A stretch of DNA of 64,000 nt from Alphaproteobacteria bacterium (lineage in GTDB: Bacteria; Bacteroidota; Bacteroidia; Bacteroidales; FEN-979), in assembly GCA_009928665.1 (NCBI GenBank), contig SACF01000002.1, forward strand, positions 1-64,000, read 5' to 3'. The position numbers were made by a program, and so were the translations under genes. Shown piece by piece: positions 25,386 to 35,342 of the stretch (within the stretch, counting starts at the first letter, position 1; each line of letters begins with the position of its first letter). The notes beneath the pieces are model-generated. The model ran no database searches. It was not told where the DNA came from and saw only the letters and a list, made by a program, of their open reading frames with translations.

Positions 25386-28208
25386 GTGGAAGATTTTTTA
25401 GAGGTATTCGGAGCACGGGTTCACAATCTACGGAACATCGACCTGGCAATTCCCAGGAAGAAACTGGTTGTCTTCACCGGTCTCAGCGGAAGCGGGAAAT
25501 CTTCTCTGGCGTTCGACACAATCTATTCCGAAGGCCAACGTCGGTATATGGAGACTTTTTCAGCGTATGCACGCCAATTTATCGGAAACCTCGAACGCCC
25601 AGATGTGGATAAAATCAACGGCCTGAGTCCGGTCATTGCCATTGAGCAAAAAACCACCAACCGGAATCCCCGGTCGACCGTGGGTACCATCACCGAGATT
25701 TACGATTTTCTTCGTCTGCTGTTTGCACGGATTGCTGATGCCTATTCGATGAATACCGGCGAGCTGATGGTCAGATATACCGAAGACCAGATCATCTCGC
25801 TGATCCTCTCGGAATATGATGGCAGGGACATCCGGCTCCTGGCTCCCGTTGTAAAAGGCCGTAAAGGTCATTACCGTGAGTTATTCGAACAAGTCAGAAA
25901 ACAGGGCTTTCTGAATGTGCGGATCGATGGGGAAATCCGAGAGATAACCCTGGGCATGCAACTTGACCGGTACAAGATTCACGATATCGAGATCGTTGTG
26001 GATCAGATCACGGTGAAATCCGGATCGAAGCAACGGCTTTCGGGCTCGGTTAAAACAGCCATGAAACATGGCAAAGATGTGATTATGGTGCTGGATCAGG
26101 AAACCGGTATCCCGAGGCATTTCAGCAAATTGTTGATGTGTCCTACAACCGGGATCTCTTATGATGAACCTGAGCCGAATTCGTTTTCCTTTAATTCACC
26201 CTATGGCGCCTGTCCGAAATGCAACGGCCTTGGTACCATTTCTGAAATTGACCTTGAAAAGATCATTCCCGATCCCTCGAAAACCATCCGTAAAGGGGCA
26301 ATTGTGCCGATCGGCGAGTATAAAAATTCATGGATTTTCAAGCAAATAGAGGCCATCGGGGAAAAATACGGTTTTGACATCAACACGCCGTTGTCGGAGA
26401 TCAGCGAACATGCGATCGACGTCATCCTGTATGGTTCCGACGAGGTTATCAAGGTAAAAAACGAATACCTTGGGGTTACTTCAAGTTATTCGATGAATTA
26501 CGAAGGGATCATTAATTTCATCACCTCCCAGTCGATAGAGAATGCCCCGGCCGGACTTGTGAAATGGGCCGGTAACTTCATGAACCGTAAGGTATGTCCT
26601 GAATGCGGCGGCACACGATTGAAGAAACAATCCCTGTACTTCCGGATCGGAGAGAAGAATATTTCCGAACTGGCCGAAACTGACCTGGTAAATCTTCAAC
26701 GCTGGATTGACCTGCTCCCGGACCGTCTGGATGAGCGGAAAAAGACAATTGCTTACGAGATTATCCGGGAGATCAGAACACGAATCCAATTCCTTCTCGA
26801 TGTAGGTATTGGCTACCTGACGCTGAACCGCACCGCGAGAAGTTTGTCAGGTGGAGAAAGCCAGCGCATCCGTCTGGCAACACAGATCGGTTCGCAACTC
26901 GTCGGTGTACTATACATTCTCGACGAACCCAGTATCGGCCTCCACCAGCACGATAATATGCGGCTGATCCAGGCATTAAAAAGCCTGAGAGATGCCGGTA
27001 ATTCGGTAATCGTCGTGGAACACGACCAGGAAACCATCCTGGCTGCCGACCATGTCATTGATATCGGTCCCGGCGCCGGCGTTCACGGCGGAAAGATTGT
27101 TGCGCAAGGGTCTCCGCAGGAAATCATGAAAAGCAAACACCTGACAGGATTGTATCTGAGCGGCATCAAAAAAATAGACATCCCGGTCGGACGCAGACCC
27201 GGAAATGGGAAGTCACTGGTGTTAAAAGGGGCAAAAGGAAATAACCTGAAGAATGTTGATCTGGCGCTTCCCCTCGGGAAGCTGGTTTGCATCACCGGGT
27301 TGTCGGGAAGCGGGAAATCATCCCTGATCAATGAGACCCTGTACCCGATTCTGAGCAAACATTTTTACCGGTCGGAGGCGAATCCTCTTCCCTATTCATC
27401 GATTGAGGGACTGAAAAATATCGATAAAGTAATCGAAATTGATCAATCGCCAATCGGTCGGACCCCACGATCGAATCCTGCTACCTATACCAAAGTTTTT
27501 GATGAGATCAGGAAGTTGTTTGCCGGCCTTCCCGAATCCAAAGTGAGGGGATATCTGCCGGGTCGATTTTCTTTCAATGTCAAAGGAGGAAGATGTGAAA
27601 CCTGTAAAGGAGCCGGACTCCGCGTTATTGAGATGAATTTTCTCCCCGATGTTTACGTACCTTGTGAAACCTGCCACGGAAGAAGATACAACCGGGAAAC
27701 CCTGGAAGTCAGGTATAAAGGTAAATCGGTCAACGATGTCCTGAATATGACCATTGAACAGGCGGTTGAGTTCTTTGAACATGTCCCCTTCATTGTTCAC
27801 AAAATAAAGACCCTGAATGAAGTCGGCCTGGGTTACATAACCCTCGGTCAGCAGTCGACCACCCTCTCGGGGGGTGAAGCCCAAAGGGTAAAACTGGCAA
27901 CCGAGCTTTCGAAAACCGACACCGGCAACACATTGTACATCCTGGATGAACCCACGACCGGCCTGCACTTCGAGGATGTTAAAGTGCTGCTATCTGTATT
28001 GAACAAACTGGTGGCAAAAGGAAATACCGTTTTGGTTATTGAACATAATATGGAGGTGATCAAAGTTGCCGATCACATTATTGATTTGGGGCCTGAGGGG
28101 GGTGAACGCGGTGGAGAAATCATTGCAACCGGAACGCCGGAAACCATTGCTAAACATCCCGGGAGCTTCACCGCAATCTATTTGAAAAAGATTCTTTTCG
28201 GAAATTAA
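25386..28208 (+). CDS. uvrA: UvrABC excinuclease subunit A
   Basis: 940 residues, standard for UvrA. Two ABC ATPase modules: Walker A GLSGSGKSS at about residue 32 and again near 640, ABC signatures SLSGGESQRIRLATQIG and TLSGGEAQRVKLATELS. Zinc-finger cysteines are in CPKCNGLG, CPECGGTR and CETCKGAG/CETCHGRR. It finds bulky DNA lesions and loads UvrB. The start is GTG (25386), directly before EDFLEVFGARVHNLRNI, which aligns with normal UvrA N-termini; no ATG is available. Monocistronic position. Confidence 0.98.
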   Translation: MEDFLEVFGARVHNLRNIDLAIPRKKLVVFTGLSGSGKSSLAFDTIYSEGQRRYMETFSAYARQFIGNLERPDVDKINGLSPVIAIEQKTTNRNPRSTVGTITEIYDFLRLLFARIADAYSMNTGELMVRYTEDQIISLILSEYDGRDIRLLAPVVKGRKGHYRELFEQVRKQGFLNVRIDGEIREITLGMQLDRYKIHDIEIVVDQITVKSGSKQRLSGSVKTAMKHGKDVIMVLDQETGIPRHFSKLLMCPTTGISYDEPEPNSFSFNSPYGACPKCNGLGTISEIDLEKIIPDPSKTIRKGAIVPIGEYKNSWIFKQIEAIGEKYGFDINTPLSEISEHAIDVILYGSDEVIKVKNEYLGVTSSYSMNYEGIINFITSQSIENAPAGLVKWAGNFMNRKVCPECGGTRLKKQSLYFRIGEKNISELAETDLVNLQRWIDLLPDRLDERKKTIAYEIIREIRTRIQFLLDVGIGYLTLNRTARSLSGGESQRIRLATQIGSQLVGVLYILDEPSIGLHQHDNMRLIQALKSLRDAGNSVIVVEHDQETILAADHVIDIGPGAGVHGGKIVAQGSPQEIMKSKHLTGLYLSGIKKIDIPVGRRPGNGKSLVLKGAKGNNLKNVDLALPLGKLVCITGLSGSGKSSLINETLYPILSKHFYRSEANPLPYSSIEGLKNIDKVIEIDQSPIGRTPRSNPATYTKVFDEIRKLFAGLPESKVRGYLPGRFSFNVKGGRCETCKGAGLRVIEMNFLPDVYVPCETCHGRRYNRETLEVRYKGKSVNDVLNMTIEQAVEFFEHVPFIVHKIKTLNEVGLGYITLGQQSTTLSGGEAQRVKLATELSKTDTGNTLYILDEPTTGLHFEDVKVLLSVLNKLVAKGNTVLVIEHNMEVIKVADHIIDLGPEGGERGGEIIATGTPETIAKHPGSFTAIYLKKILFGN

Positions 28209-28252
28209 TCGTTGAGCAGATAAGCAGGACTATCATATTTAAAAGAAAGATC

Positions 28253-28963
28253 ATGGAAACGGAAGATATTGAAAAATTAAGAGCGTCGTTTCAGCCAAAA
28301 ACCTGGTCGGAGACCATTTCACTGGATACCTGGGAGATTTTAAAGGTAATCTCAGAAATGGTAGAAGGATTCGAGAAGCTCAGCCGGATCGGTCCCTGTG
28401 TTTCCATTTTCGGTTCCGCCCGCACCCACGACGTTCATCAGTATTACAAACTGACAGAGGAGATCGCGTACCTGCTAACAAAAGCAGGCTTCGGTATCAT
28501 AACGGGCGGCGGACCCGGGATCATGGAGGCTGCCAACAAGGGAGCACATTTTGCCGGAGGTAAGTCGGTCGGACTGAACATCAACCTGCCCTTTGAACAG
28601 AATCCCAATCCGTTTATCGACCGGAATAAACTCATCAACTTTAACTACTTCTATGTTCGAAAAACGATGTTCATGCGATATTCGATGGGATTTATTGCAT
28701 TACCGGGAGGTTTTGGCACCCTTGATGAATTAACCGAAGCCATTACCCTGATCCAGACTCATAAACTGCTCAGGTTTCCCATCGTACTGGTTCGCCGTAA
28801 TTACTGGCAAGGTTTGATCAACTGGGTGAAAAACACCGTTCTGGTTGAAAAAAACGTCACTCCCGACGACCTGAATATCTTCACTCTGGTGGATGATGCG
28901 GAAGAAGCCGTTGCCTGTATCACCGATTTCTATAAAACTTATGCTCTGAAACCTAACTTCTAA
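28253..28963 (+). CDS. LOG family protein (TIGR00730-type Rossmann fold)
   Basis: 236 residues. The family motif PGGFGTLDE and the companion GGGPGIMEAANKGA are intact, with the Arg of FYVRKTMFMRYS between. LOG proteins release cytokinin-type or nucleoside bases from the corresponding monophosphates (phosphoribohydrolase). In bacteria the natural substrate is often a nucleotide. An N-terminal extension of about 45 residues is present. No partner gene hints at a specific role. Confidence 0.88.
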   Translation: METEDIEKLRASFQPKTWSETISLDTWEILKVISEMVEGFEKLSRIGPCVSIFGSARTHDVHQYYKLTEEIAYLLTKAGFGIITGGGPGIMEAANKGAHFAGGKSVGLNINLPFEQNPNPFIDRNKLINFNYFYVRKTMFMRYSMGFIALPGGFGTLDELTEAITLIQTHKLLRFPIVLVRRNYWQGLINWVKNTVLVEKNVTPDDLNIFTLVDDAEEAVACITDFYKTYALKPNF

Positions 28964-28981
28964 GAAGTCAAATAATTTCAT

Positions 28982-28989
28982 TATTTTTG
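28982..28989 (+). promoter_or_regulatory. Putative rsfS-ftsH -7 promoter box
   Basis: TATTTTTG matches TAnnTTTG, 21 bases before the rsfS start. Confidence 0.5.
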
Positions 28990-29010
28990 CATTTACCATA
29001 GAATCCACGG

Positions 29011-29388
29011 ATGGCGCGACGTAAAAAAAACAGTCAGGAGGAGATAGTGACCAGTATCCTCGATGCGATGGCCGACAAAAAGGCATGGGAACCGGTAGTG
29101 CTTGATTTCACGAGGCTTACAGGTGCGCTGTGCGATACCTTCGTGATCTGTCATGGCACATCAAATACCCAGGTTACAGCAATCGCCGATCACGTAATCA
29201 CATCTGTTAAAAAGAAAACCGGGATAAATCCCTGGCATTTGGAGGGCTTAAAAAATGCGGAATGGATTTTGATCGATTACAGCGACGTGGTTGTCCACAT
29301 TTTCCAGGAACATCGGCGCAGATTTTACAACCTTGAGCATTTGTGGGCCGATGCAGAGATCAGGCGGATTGATACCGTGGCGAATTGA
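29011..29388 (+). CDS. rsfS: Ribosomal silencing factor RsfS
   Basis: 125 residues of the Iojap/RsfS family. Typical features: DVVVHIFQEHRRRFYNLEHLWADA at the C-terminus and CDTFVICHGTSNTQVTAIAD in the centre. It binds ribosomal protein L14 and blocks subunit joining during starvation. It stands 28 bases before ftsH, the usual Bacteroidota order. Confidence 0.95.
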   Translation: MARRKKNSQEEIVTSILDAMADKKAWEPVVLDFTRLTGALCDTFVICHGTSNTQVTAIADHVITSVKKKTGINPWHLEGLKNAEWILIDYSDVVVHIFQEHRRRFYNLEHLWADAEIRRIDTVAN

Positions 29389-29416
29389 ATCATGAACTAT
29401 ACTTGAACACGACAGA

Positions 29417-31438
29417 ATGGCAGATAAAGAAAATAAATTTGTTCCACCCAAAGTAAAAAAACCAAAATTCAGTTTTTACTGGATCTATGCAATCCTGGGG
29501 ATCATTTTCATCACATTCCAGGTTATGAATTACAACAGTTCTGTAAAAGAGATCTCCTGGTCCAAACTTGAGGAGTTTCTCATGAAACAGGATATTGAAA
29601 AGATCGTGATTGTCAATAAGGAAAAGGCAGAAATTTATATAAAGAAGGAGAAGATTCTCCACGATACCACATTCAAGGAATTCAATAAAAAAGGATTCGG
29701 AACCGGAAACTTATCAACCAATCCACAGTTTTTTTATCAGGTCGGATCGGAGGAGATCTTTCACGGTTTGCTTAAAGACACCCGCGACAGCGTTGTCTCG
29801 AGGATGAGGCGCGACAGCATTCCCCAGACCCAGATCAGTGAATTTCAGAAACAATACCCCTATCCTCCCTCCACCGATACGCAAAAAGATATGTGGGGTG
29901 ACATTTTAAGTTATCTGATTCCGCTCGTGGTTTTGATCGGGGCCTGGTTTCTGATCATGCGGTTCATGAGTCGCGGAAGCGGTGGTGGCGGACAGATCTT
30001 CAACATCGGAAAATCAAAGGCCACACTCTTCGATAAAGATACCAGCGTGAGTGTCACCTTTAACGACGTAGCCGGGCTCGAAGAAGCCAAGGTGGAGATT
30101 ATGGAGATCGTCGATTTCCTGAAAAACCCTTCCAAATACACGAACCTGGGAGGAAAAATCCCAAAGGGTGCACTTTTGGTCGGTCCTCCGGGTACCGGGA
30201 AGACCCTGCTTGCCAAAGCCGTTGCCGGGGAAGCCAAAGTTCCATTCTTTTCAATTTCAGGTTCTGATTTTGTTGAGATGTTCGTGGGTGTTGGCGCCAG
30301 CAGGGTGAGGGATCTCTTCCGGCAAGCCAAAGAAAAAGCCCCGTGTATCATATTCATTGATGAGATTGATGCCATTGGGCGCGCCCGTGGCCGTAATGCC
30401 ATAACGGGAGCAAACGACGAACGGGAAAATACGCTGAATCAGTTGCTCACCGAAATGGACGGGTTCGGCACCAATGCCGGGGTTATCATTTTAGCGGCCA
30501 CCAACCGGGCCGATATTCTCGACCGGGCCCTTATGCGTGCCGGGAGGTTTGACCGGCAAATCAATGTTGAATTGCCCGACCTTGAGGAACGGAAGGCTAT
30601 TTTTAAAGTCCATCTGAAACCTTTAAAACTCGATCCGGGACTGAACGTCGACTTCCTCGCCAAACAGACTCCGGGCTTCTCGGGAGCCGATATTGCCAAT
30701 GTATGCAATGAATCAGCCCTTATCGCTGCCCGAAAAAACAAGTCGATCATTGAAAAGCAAGACTTTCTGGATGCCATCGACAGAATTATCGGTGGATTGG
30801 AGAAGCGGAATAAAATCATCTCATCACACGAGAAAAAAGTCATTGCCTATCACGAATCCGGGCATGCCACGGTTAGTTGGCTGTTGCAGTATGCCCATCC
30901 CCTCGTCAAGGTCACGATCGTACCCAGGGGGAAAGCGTTGGGGGCAGCATGGTATTTACCGGAGGAAAGGCAGATTACGACGTATGAACAAATGTTTGAT
31001 GAGATTACTTCAGCTGTTGGCGGTAGAGCTTCAGAAGAGATCTTCTTCGGAAAAGTATCGACCGGTGCGCTCAACGATCTGGAGAAAGTTACCAAACAGG
31101 CGTATGCCATGGTTGTTTATTTCGGACTCAACAAGGAAATCGGGAATATCAGTTTTTACGATTCCACCGGCCAGAATGAGTATGCCTTCCAGAAACCATA
31201 CAGTGAAAAAACCGCAGAGGTGATCGACCGGGAAGTAAGAGCCATTGTTGAATCGGCATATGAAAGGGCAAAAAACCTTCTGAATGAAAACAAAGAGAAC
31301 CTCGAAAAATTAGCCAATTTACTACTTGAAAGGGAGGTGATCTTCCGGGAAGACCTGGAAACGATATTTGGAAAACGACCATGGGACAGCGAAGAAGAGC
31401 ATCTGCTCCCGGGGCACACGGAGCAAAAAACTGCGTAA
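29417..31438 (+). CDS. ftsH: ATP-dependent zinc metalloprotease FtsH
   Basis: 673 residues. Two membrane segments (about 15-33 and 157-177) flank a periplasmic region. The AAA module has Walker A GPPGTGKT at 256-263, Walker [12 protein letters not shown] and the SRH region with RAGRFDRQI. The protease motif HESGH begins at residue 479. It degrades membrane and short-lived proteins at the inner membrane. The next gene (LUD) starts 10 bases after the stop, followed by cdsA and psd in the same direction. Confidence 0.98.
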   Translation: MADKENKFVPPKVKKPKFSFYWIYAILGIIFITFQVMNYNSSVKEISWSKLEEFLMKQDIEKIVIVNKEKAEIYIKKEKILHDTTFKEFNKKGFGTGNLSTNPQFFYQVGSEEIFHGLLKDTRDSVVSRMRRDSIPQTQISEFQKQYPYPPSTDTQKDMWGDILSYLIPLVVLIGAWFLIMRFMSRGSGGGGQIFNIGKSKATLFDKDTSVSVTFNDVAGLEEAKVEIMEIVDFLKNPSKYTNLGGKIPKGALLVGPPGTGKTLLAKAVAGEAKVPFFSISGSDFVEMFVGVGASRVRDLFRQAKEKAPCIIFIDEIDAIGRARGRNAITGANDERENTLNQLLTEMDGFGTNAGVIILAATNRADILDRALMRAGRFDRQINVELPDLEERKAIFKVHLKPLKLDPGLNVDFLAKQTPGFSGADIANVCNESALIAARKNKSIIEKQDFLDAIDRIIGGLEKRNKIISSHEKKVIAYHESGHATVSWLLQYAHPLVKVTIVPRGKALGAAWYLPEERQITTYEQMFDEITSAVGGRASEEIFFGKVSTGALNDLEKVTKQAYAMVVYFGLNKEIGNISFYDSTGQNEYAFQKPYSEKTAEVIDREVRAIVESAYERAKNLLNENKENLEKLANLLLEREVIFREDLETIFGKRPWDSEEEHLLPGHTEQKTA

Positions 31439-31448
31439 ACCAATCGCG

Positions 31449-32105
31449 ATGGAAGAAAGCACTTCAAGAGAAAAGATCCTGAAAAAGGTCCGGGATGCCT
31501 TGATTGAAAAGACCGAACCTCCCTTTCCGATCATTGATCAGGAATCCCACATTTACAGGGAGATGACCGAACCCATGGATGTGACTTTCGCGGAAGAGCT
31601 TGTCAAGGTTTCAGGAAAATTCGTGTACTGTGAAAGTGAGGATGAATTTATCAGCGGCCTGCAATCCTTCATCGTTGAAAAAGAGTGGGGAGTGCTTTAC
31701 TGTCAGGATCCGAAGCTGCACCATCTGCTCAGGCAGGGAGGAATACCTTTTGAAGCACATACCGAAGCGATTCTTGATGCAAGAATCGGAATTACCCGAT
31801 GTGAGTACCTGATCGCGCGCCTGGGAAGTGTCATGGTATCGAGCCGGCTGAACCCGGGCAGGAAAATCATGGTCTATCCCGAGGTACACCTGATCCTTGC
31901 TTATGCCTCCCAACTGGTTCCCGACCTTAAATATGCCTTCACAAATATCAAAAAGAAATATAAGGATAACTACCCGTCGATGGTATCACTGATCACCGGG
32001 CCAAGCCGTACCGCCGACATCGAGAAGACCCTGGTCATGGGAGCCCATGGTCCGAAAGATTTTTACGTATTCCTGGTCGACGATTCCGCACCTTCCAATG
32101 GCTGA
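31449..32105 (+). CDS. LUD domain (LutC/YkgG family) protein
   Basis: 218 residues from the ATG at 31449. Family features are ITRCEYLIARLGSVMVSS, the GRKIMVYPEVHLILA strand and the C-terminal SLITGPSRTADIEKTLVMGAHGPKDFYVFLVD. LutC proteins take part in lactate oxidation with LutA and LutB, but neither is here. In Bacteroidota this gene regularly sits between ftsH and cdsA, so its job may be separate from lactate use. Its end overlaps cdsA by 8 bases. Confidence 0.9.
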   Translation: MEESTSREKILKKVRDALIEKTEPPFPIIDQESHIYREMTEPMDVTFAEELVKVSGKFVYCESEDEFISGLQSFIVEKEWGVLYCQDPKLHHLLRQGGIPFEAHTEAILDARIGITRCEYLIARLGSVMVSSRLNPGRKIMVYPEVHLILAYASQLVPDLKYAFTNIKKKYKDNYPSMVSLITGPSRTADIEKTLVMGAHGPKDFYVFLVDDSAPSNG

Positions 32106-32961
32106 AAAACCAATGAGCAATTTTTGGGCACGCACCATCACGGGATTGTCGATGGCCTTCATTCTTCTTGCAGCGTTGTACTTCAGCGGATGGATATTCG
32201 CCACTATTTTTCTGCTGATCACCCTGGCCGGACTTTGGGAGTTCTATGGACTTGTTTCGGGAGAGAATGTCCACCCTCAGAAAATTTATGGCACTGCGGC
32301 CGGGGCTTTGGTATACATCATCACGACATGCTTTTTTTTCATCCCGGGAGAAACCTCCGGTGGCCTCTTATGGAAGAATGCCCCGGTCATAACCATTGTC
32401 ATTACACTCTTTCTGCCTTTTATTTTCGAGATTTTCAGAAAAAAATCTGCTCCGCTCTCCAATATTTCCATCACCATTCTCGGTATCATTTACATTTCAG
32501 TTCCCTTCGCGCTCCTCAATGCTTTCAGCAAACAGGACCAGGTTCAGTTCCATGGCATCCCGGAATTCCTGACGGGGTATTTCATCCTCACCTGGTTGTA
32601 CGATACTGCTGCCTATCTCTACGGAAAACAATTCGGAAAACACAAATTTTTTGAACGCATTTCGCCGAAAAAAACCTGGGAAGGCACCATTGCCGGTATT
32701 ACTGTCGCATTTCTTACATCCTTAGCACTTTCATTGCTTTTCAGGGATGTATCACAGAGTAACTGGCTGATCCTTACATTTATTGTAGTTATTTTCGGGA
32801 CATTCGGCGATCTTGTGGAATCGTTGTTTAAAAGGGGGCTGCATGTCAAAGACTCCGGAACAATCCTGCCAGGTCACGGTGGTATCCTCGACCGGTTCGA
32901 CACCATGTTGATTTCATCCCCGTTTGTCTTTGTATATTTTTACTTATTAAACACCATTTGA
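32098..32961 (+). CDS. cdsA: Phosphatidate cytidylyltransferase
   Basis: 287 residues from ATG 32098 (a second ATG at 32113 is possible). About eight membrane helices. The family signature is complete: ESLFKRGLHVKDSG, then LPGHGGILDRFD. It makes CDP-diacylglycerol, the precursor of phosphatidylserine and phosphatidylglycerol. Its position between a LUD gene (8-base overlap) and psd (4-base gap) shows translational coupling within a phospholipid segment. Confidence 0.96.
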   Translation: MAEKPMSNFWARTITGLSMAFILLAALYFSGWIFATIFLLITLAGLWEFYGLVSGENVHPQKIYGTAAGALVYIITTCFFFIPGETSGGLLWKNAPVITIVITLFLPFIFEIFRKKSAPLSNISITILGIIYISVPFALLNAFSKQDQVQFHGIPEFLTGYFILTWLYDTAAYLYGKQFGKHKFFERISPKKTWEGTIAGITVAFLTSLALSLLFRDVSQSNWLILTFIVVIFGTFGDLVESLFKRGLHVKDSGTILPGHGGILDRFDTMLISSPFVFVYFYLLNTI

Positions 32962-32965
32962 ACAG

Positions 32966-33628
32966 ATGACCATTCATAAAGAAGGATATAAAACGATAAT
33001 GATCACCTTTCTGCTGGTTTTAGCCATTTTCCTGGCCTTCAACCACATCTGGCCTGAACAGTCGTGGATCCACGGTGTAATGTACATCCTGGGAGTCTGG
33101 TTTTTTATCATGATCGTACGGTTCTTCCGGTCACCCGATCGGTCAACCAACGGAGGCGAGCAGGTAATACTGTGTCCGGCCGATGGCAAGGTAGTGGTTA
33201 TCGAACGCACCGTCGAACCGGAGTATTTCAAGGATGACCGCATTCAGGTTTCCATATTCATGTCGGCCACCAATGTACATGTAAACTGGTTTCCTGTTGG
33301 CGGTGAGATCGTTTATTACTATTACCATCCCGGAAAGCACATGGTAGCATTCAATCCCAAAGCTTCGCTTGAAAACGAAAGGGCGACTACGGTCATCCAG
33401 GGCCCCGGCCAAAGAAAAGTACTCGTGAGGCAGATAGCGGGTGCGATGGCGCGGCGGATCAAATGCTATCCGAAAGTGGGCGAACCGGTTATCCAGGGCG
33501 AAGAACTCGGTTTTATCAAATTTGGTTCCCGTGTCGATCTTCTACTTCCGGTCGATACAAAGATAGAAGTCACCCTGAATCAGAAAGTCAGAGGTAAACA
33601 AACCATAATCGGCAGAATACCTGCCTGA
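32966..33628 (+). CDS. psd: Phosphatidylserine decarboxylase
   Basis: 220 residues, the short archaetidylserine-type form. Residues 8-50 contain two membrane segments. CPADGKVV starts the soluble domain and the autocleavage motif is in FIKFGSRVDLLLP, where the Ser becomes the pyruvoyl group. It converts phosphatidylserine to phosphatidylethanolamine. The gene ends an ftsH-LUD-cdsA-psd run; the PS synthase that usually follows is absent, and an opposite-strand gene begins immediately. Confidence 0.96.
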   Translation: MTIHKEGYKTIMITFLLVLAIFLAFNHIWPEQSWIHGVMYILGVWFFIMIVRFFRSPDRSTNGGEQVILCPADGKVVVIERTVEPEYFKDDRIQVSIFMSATNVHVNWFPVGGEIVYYYYHPGKHMVAFNPKASLENERATTVIQGPGQRKVLVRQIAGAMARRIKCYPKVGEPVIQGEELGFIKFGSRVDLLLPVDTKIEVTLNQKVRGKQTIIGRIPA

Positions 33629-33632
33629 ATCA

Positions 33633-34292
33633 TCATCCCTCCAAAGCCCTTTTCAAAAATCTGTTCAAGGGTGAAAAGGTCCTGAACACTTCAATAACAT
33701 AAGCAAAAAGCTTCTCGGAGATAATCATGGCATCGTCCAGTGAGGCCGAAAGAATATAATGGCGGTGCTTTAACAGGTCTACGTCGGCAAAGTCCTTCGG
33801 AAAATCCCGGGGAGGTTGTTTTGCTTTATCGAAGTCATCCAGACCCGTGGTATAGCGTGCAATTTTCCGGTCGCTCAAAATTGCTTTAAACTCATCCGCG
33901 TTGTAAAAAATTTCCTGTCGGATTTTCTTCAATTGATCCGGATCAGGCATATAGACTCCGACTGAAAGGAACGATTCGCCCGGCTGAAGATGTATATAAT
34001 AACCCGGCCCGGAACTTTTACGCCCTTTTGGCGTGATCCAGGCTCCCATATTCACTTTATAGGGAGATTTGTCCGATGAAAAACGGACATCTCTGAAAAT
34101 CCTGAAAAGACAATCTTTGGCTTCGACAAACTTTACAGTTTCATCGAATCCCGAGATTGCCGGGATCACAGATCCGACAAAGTTCAGAACTTCACTTTTC
34201 GCGGCTTCATATTTATTCTTGTTTTGCTGAAACCAATCGCGGTTGTTATTGACTTTCAGTTGTTCCAGAAAAGAGATGACATTGGGAGTCAT
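33633..34292 (-). CDS. DUF2461 family protein
   Basis: 219 residues with the family pattern: NVISFLEQLKVNNNRDWFQQNK at the N-terminus, FRIFRDVRFSSDKSPYKVNMGAWI in the centre and GPGYYIHLQPGESFLSVGVYMP. The biochemical function is unknown for the family. It is convergent with psd (4 bases apart) and has no operon partner. Confidence 0.92.
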   Translation of the reverse strand: MTPNVISFLEQLKVNNNRDWFQQNKNKYEAAKSEVLNFVGSVIPAISGFDETVKFVEAKDCLFRIFRDVRFSSDKSPYKVNMGAWITPKGRKSSGPGYYIHLQPGESFLSVGVYMPDPDQLKKIRQEIFYNADEFKAILSDRKIARYTTGLDDFDKAKQPPRDFPKDFADVDLLKHRHYILSASLDDAMIISEKLFAYVIEVFRTFSPLNRFLKRALEG

Positions 34293-34388
34293 GGTATATT
34301 ATTTTCCCGCAAAGATAGCAAAGAGAAAATAAACAACAGGGATGTATTACTTTTCAGGGTGATGCCTGATTAACCCGAAAACAGGGTT

Positions 34389-35264
34389 ATGTTTTACAAA
34401 TCGGTTCTTTTAATTTTTGCCGCAGGGATCGGACTTCCGTTCGTTTCGCTGGCAATCGGAGAGCGAAATCCGGCCGGTGCGCTGGCCGGGGCGATGGGAG
34501 GCGTCTCCGTGTCGGTTTCCGACATCTGGTCTGCATCCAACAACCCGGCCGGGACAGCCTGGCTAAAAGGAGTTTCGGCCGGGATTTTTTTTGAGAACAG
34601 GTTTATGATGAAGGAATTGATGTATCAACAAGGTGTGGTGGTATTGGCTGTAAAACCGGGATCATTTGCCATCAACCTCAGCCATTTCGGCGCCTTAGGC
34701 TACCTGGAATTCAGATCGGGTCTCAGTTATAGCCGGAAATTCGGAAAAATGTTTTCGGCAGGGATTCGGCTCGAATACCTGCGACTGGGCCTTCCAGATG
34801 ACTATGGCAGCAAGAACTTGCTATCCAGTGCGATCGGATTGCAATTTCGACCAACGGATCGCATTCTCGCAGGAATCCTGATCGCAAACCCGGTTCCGGT
34901 ACGAACGGCAAGCCAGCCGGTTGAGTATTTGCCAACGGTGTTCTGTGCTGGCGTTTCCTACCGTTTTTCAGAAAATTTTCTGGCCGTCCTTGAGGCTGAA
35001 AAGGACCTGATAGAGCCCATGGTTATCCGAATGGGTGCCGAGTACCAGATAGCCGGGAGGTTGTTCATCAGGGCAGGCCTGGCGACCAATCCCTGGGTGG
35101 TTACCTTCGGCTTTGGCCTGAAACTCGGGAAACTCACCATCGATCTTGCTTCCGGATTTCACCAGGCACTGGGCTTCAGTCCCGGAGGATCCGTGATATT
35201 CCAAAATACGAATGAATCGGGCAACAAGAGGAAAACCGGCGCTTCCCACCGATCCGGATTATAA
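34389..35264 (+). CDS. Outer-membrane beta-barrel protein of PorV/UPF0164-like type
   Basis: 291 residues. An N-terminal signal sequence ends near SLA. The following GALAGAMGGVSVSVSDIWSASNNPAG resembles the start of PorV/PorQ and FadL-like barrels of Bacteroidota (residues 28-55). The rest consists of alternating beta strands. PorV-type proteins help T9SS cargo leave the outer membrane, but this shorter protein might do something else. It is 78 bases upstream of the HhH/barrel gene on the same strand. Confidence 0.65.
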   Translation: MFYKSVLLIFAAGIGLPFVSLAIGERNPAGALAGAMGGVSVSVSDIWSASNNPAGTAWLKGVSAGIFFENRFMMKELMYQQGVVVLAVKPGSFAINLSHFGALGYLEFRSGLSYSRKFGKMFSAGIRLEYLRLGLPDDYGSKNLLSSAIGLQFRPTDRILAGILIANPVPVRTASQPVEYLPTVFCAGVSYRFSENFLAVLEAEKDLIEPMVIRMGAEYQIAGRLFIRAGLATNPWVVTFGFGLKLGKLTIDLASGFHQALGFSPGGSVIFQNTNESGNKRKTGASHRSGL

Positions 35265-35342
35265 TACATTTCTTAAATCCCCCGACAGTGATTTTAATTT
35301 AAACAAGCTGGTTTAACCATACCAGAAAAACAATCCGAGGCC

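Noticed and set aside
27396..27968. Long antisense open frame within uvrA (190 codons)
   Set aside because: It shadows the second ABC module of UvrA and has no recognisable domain.
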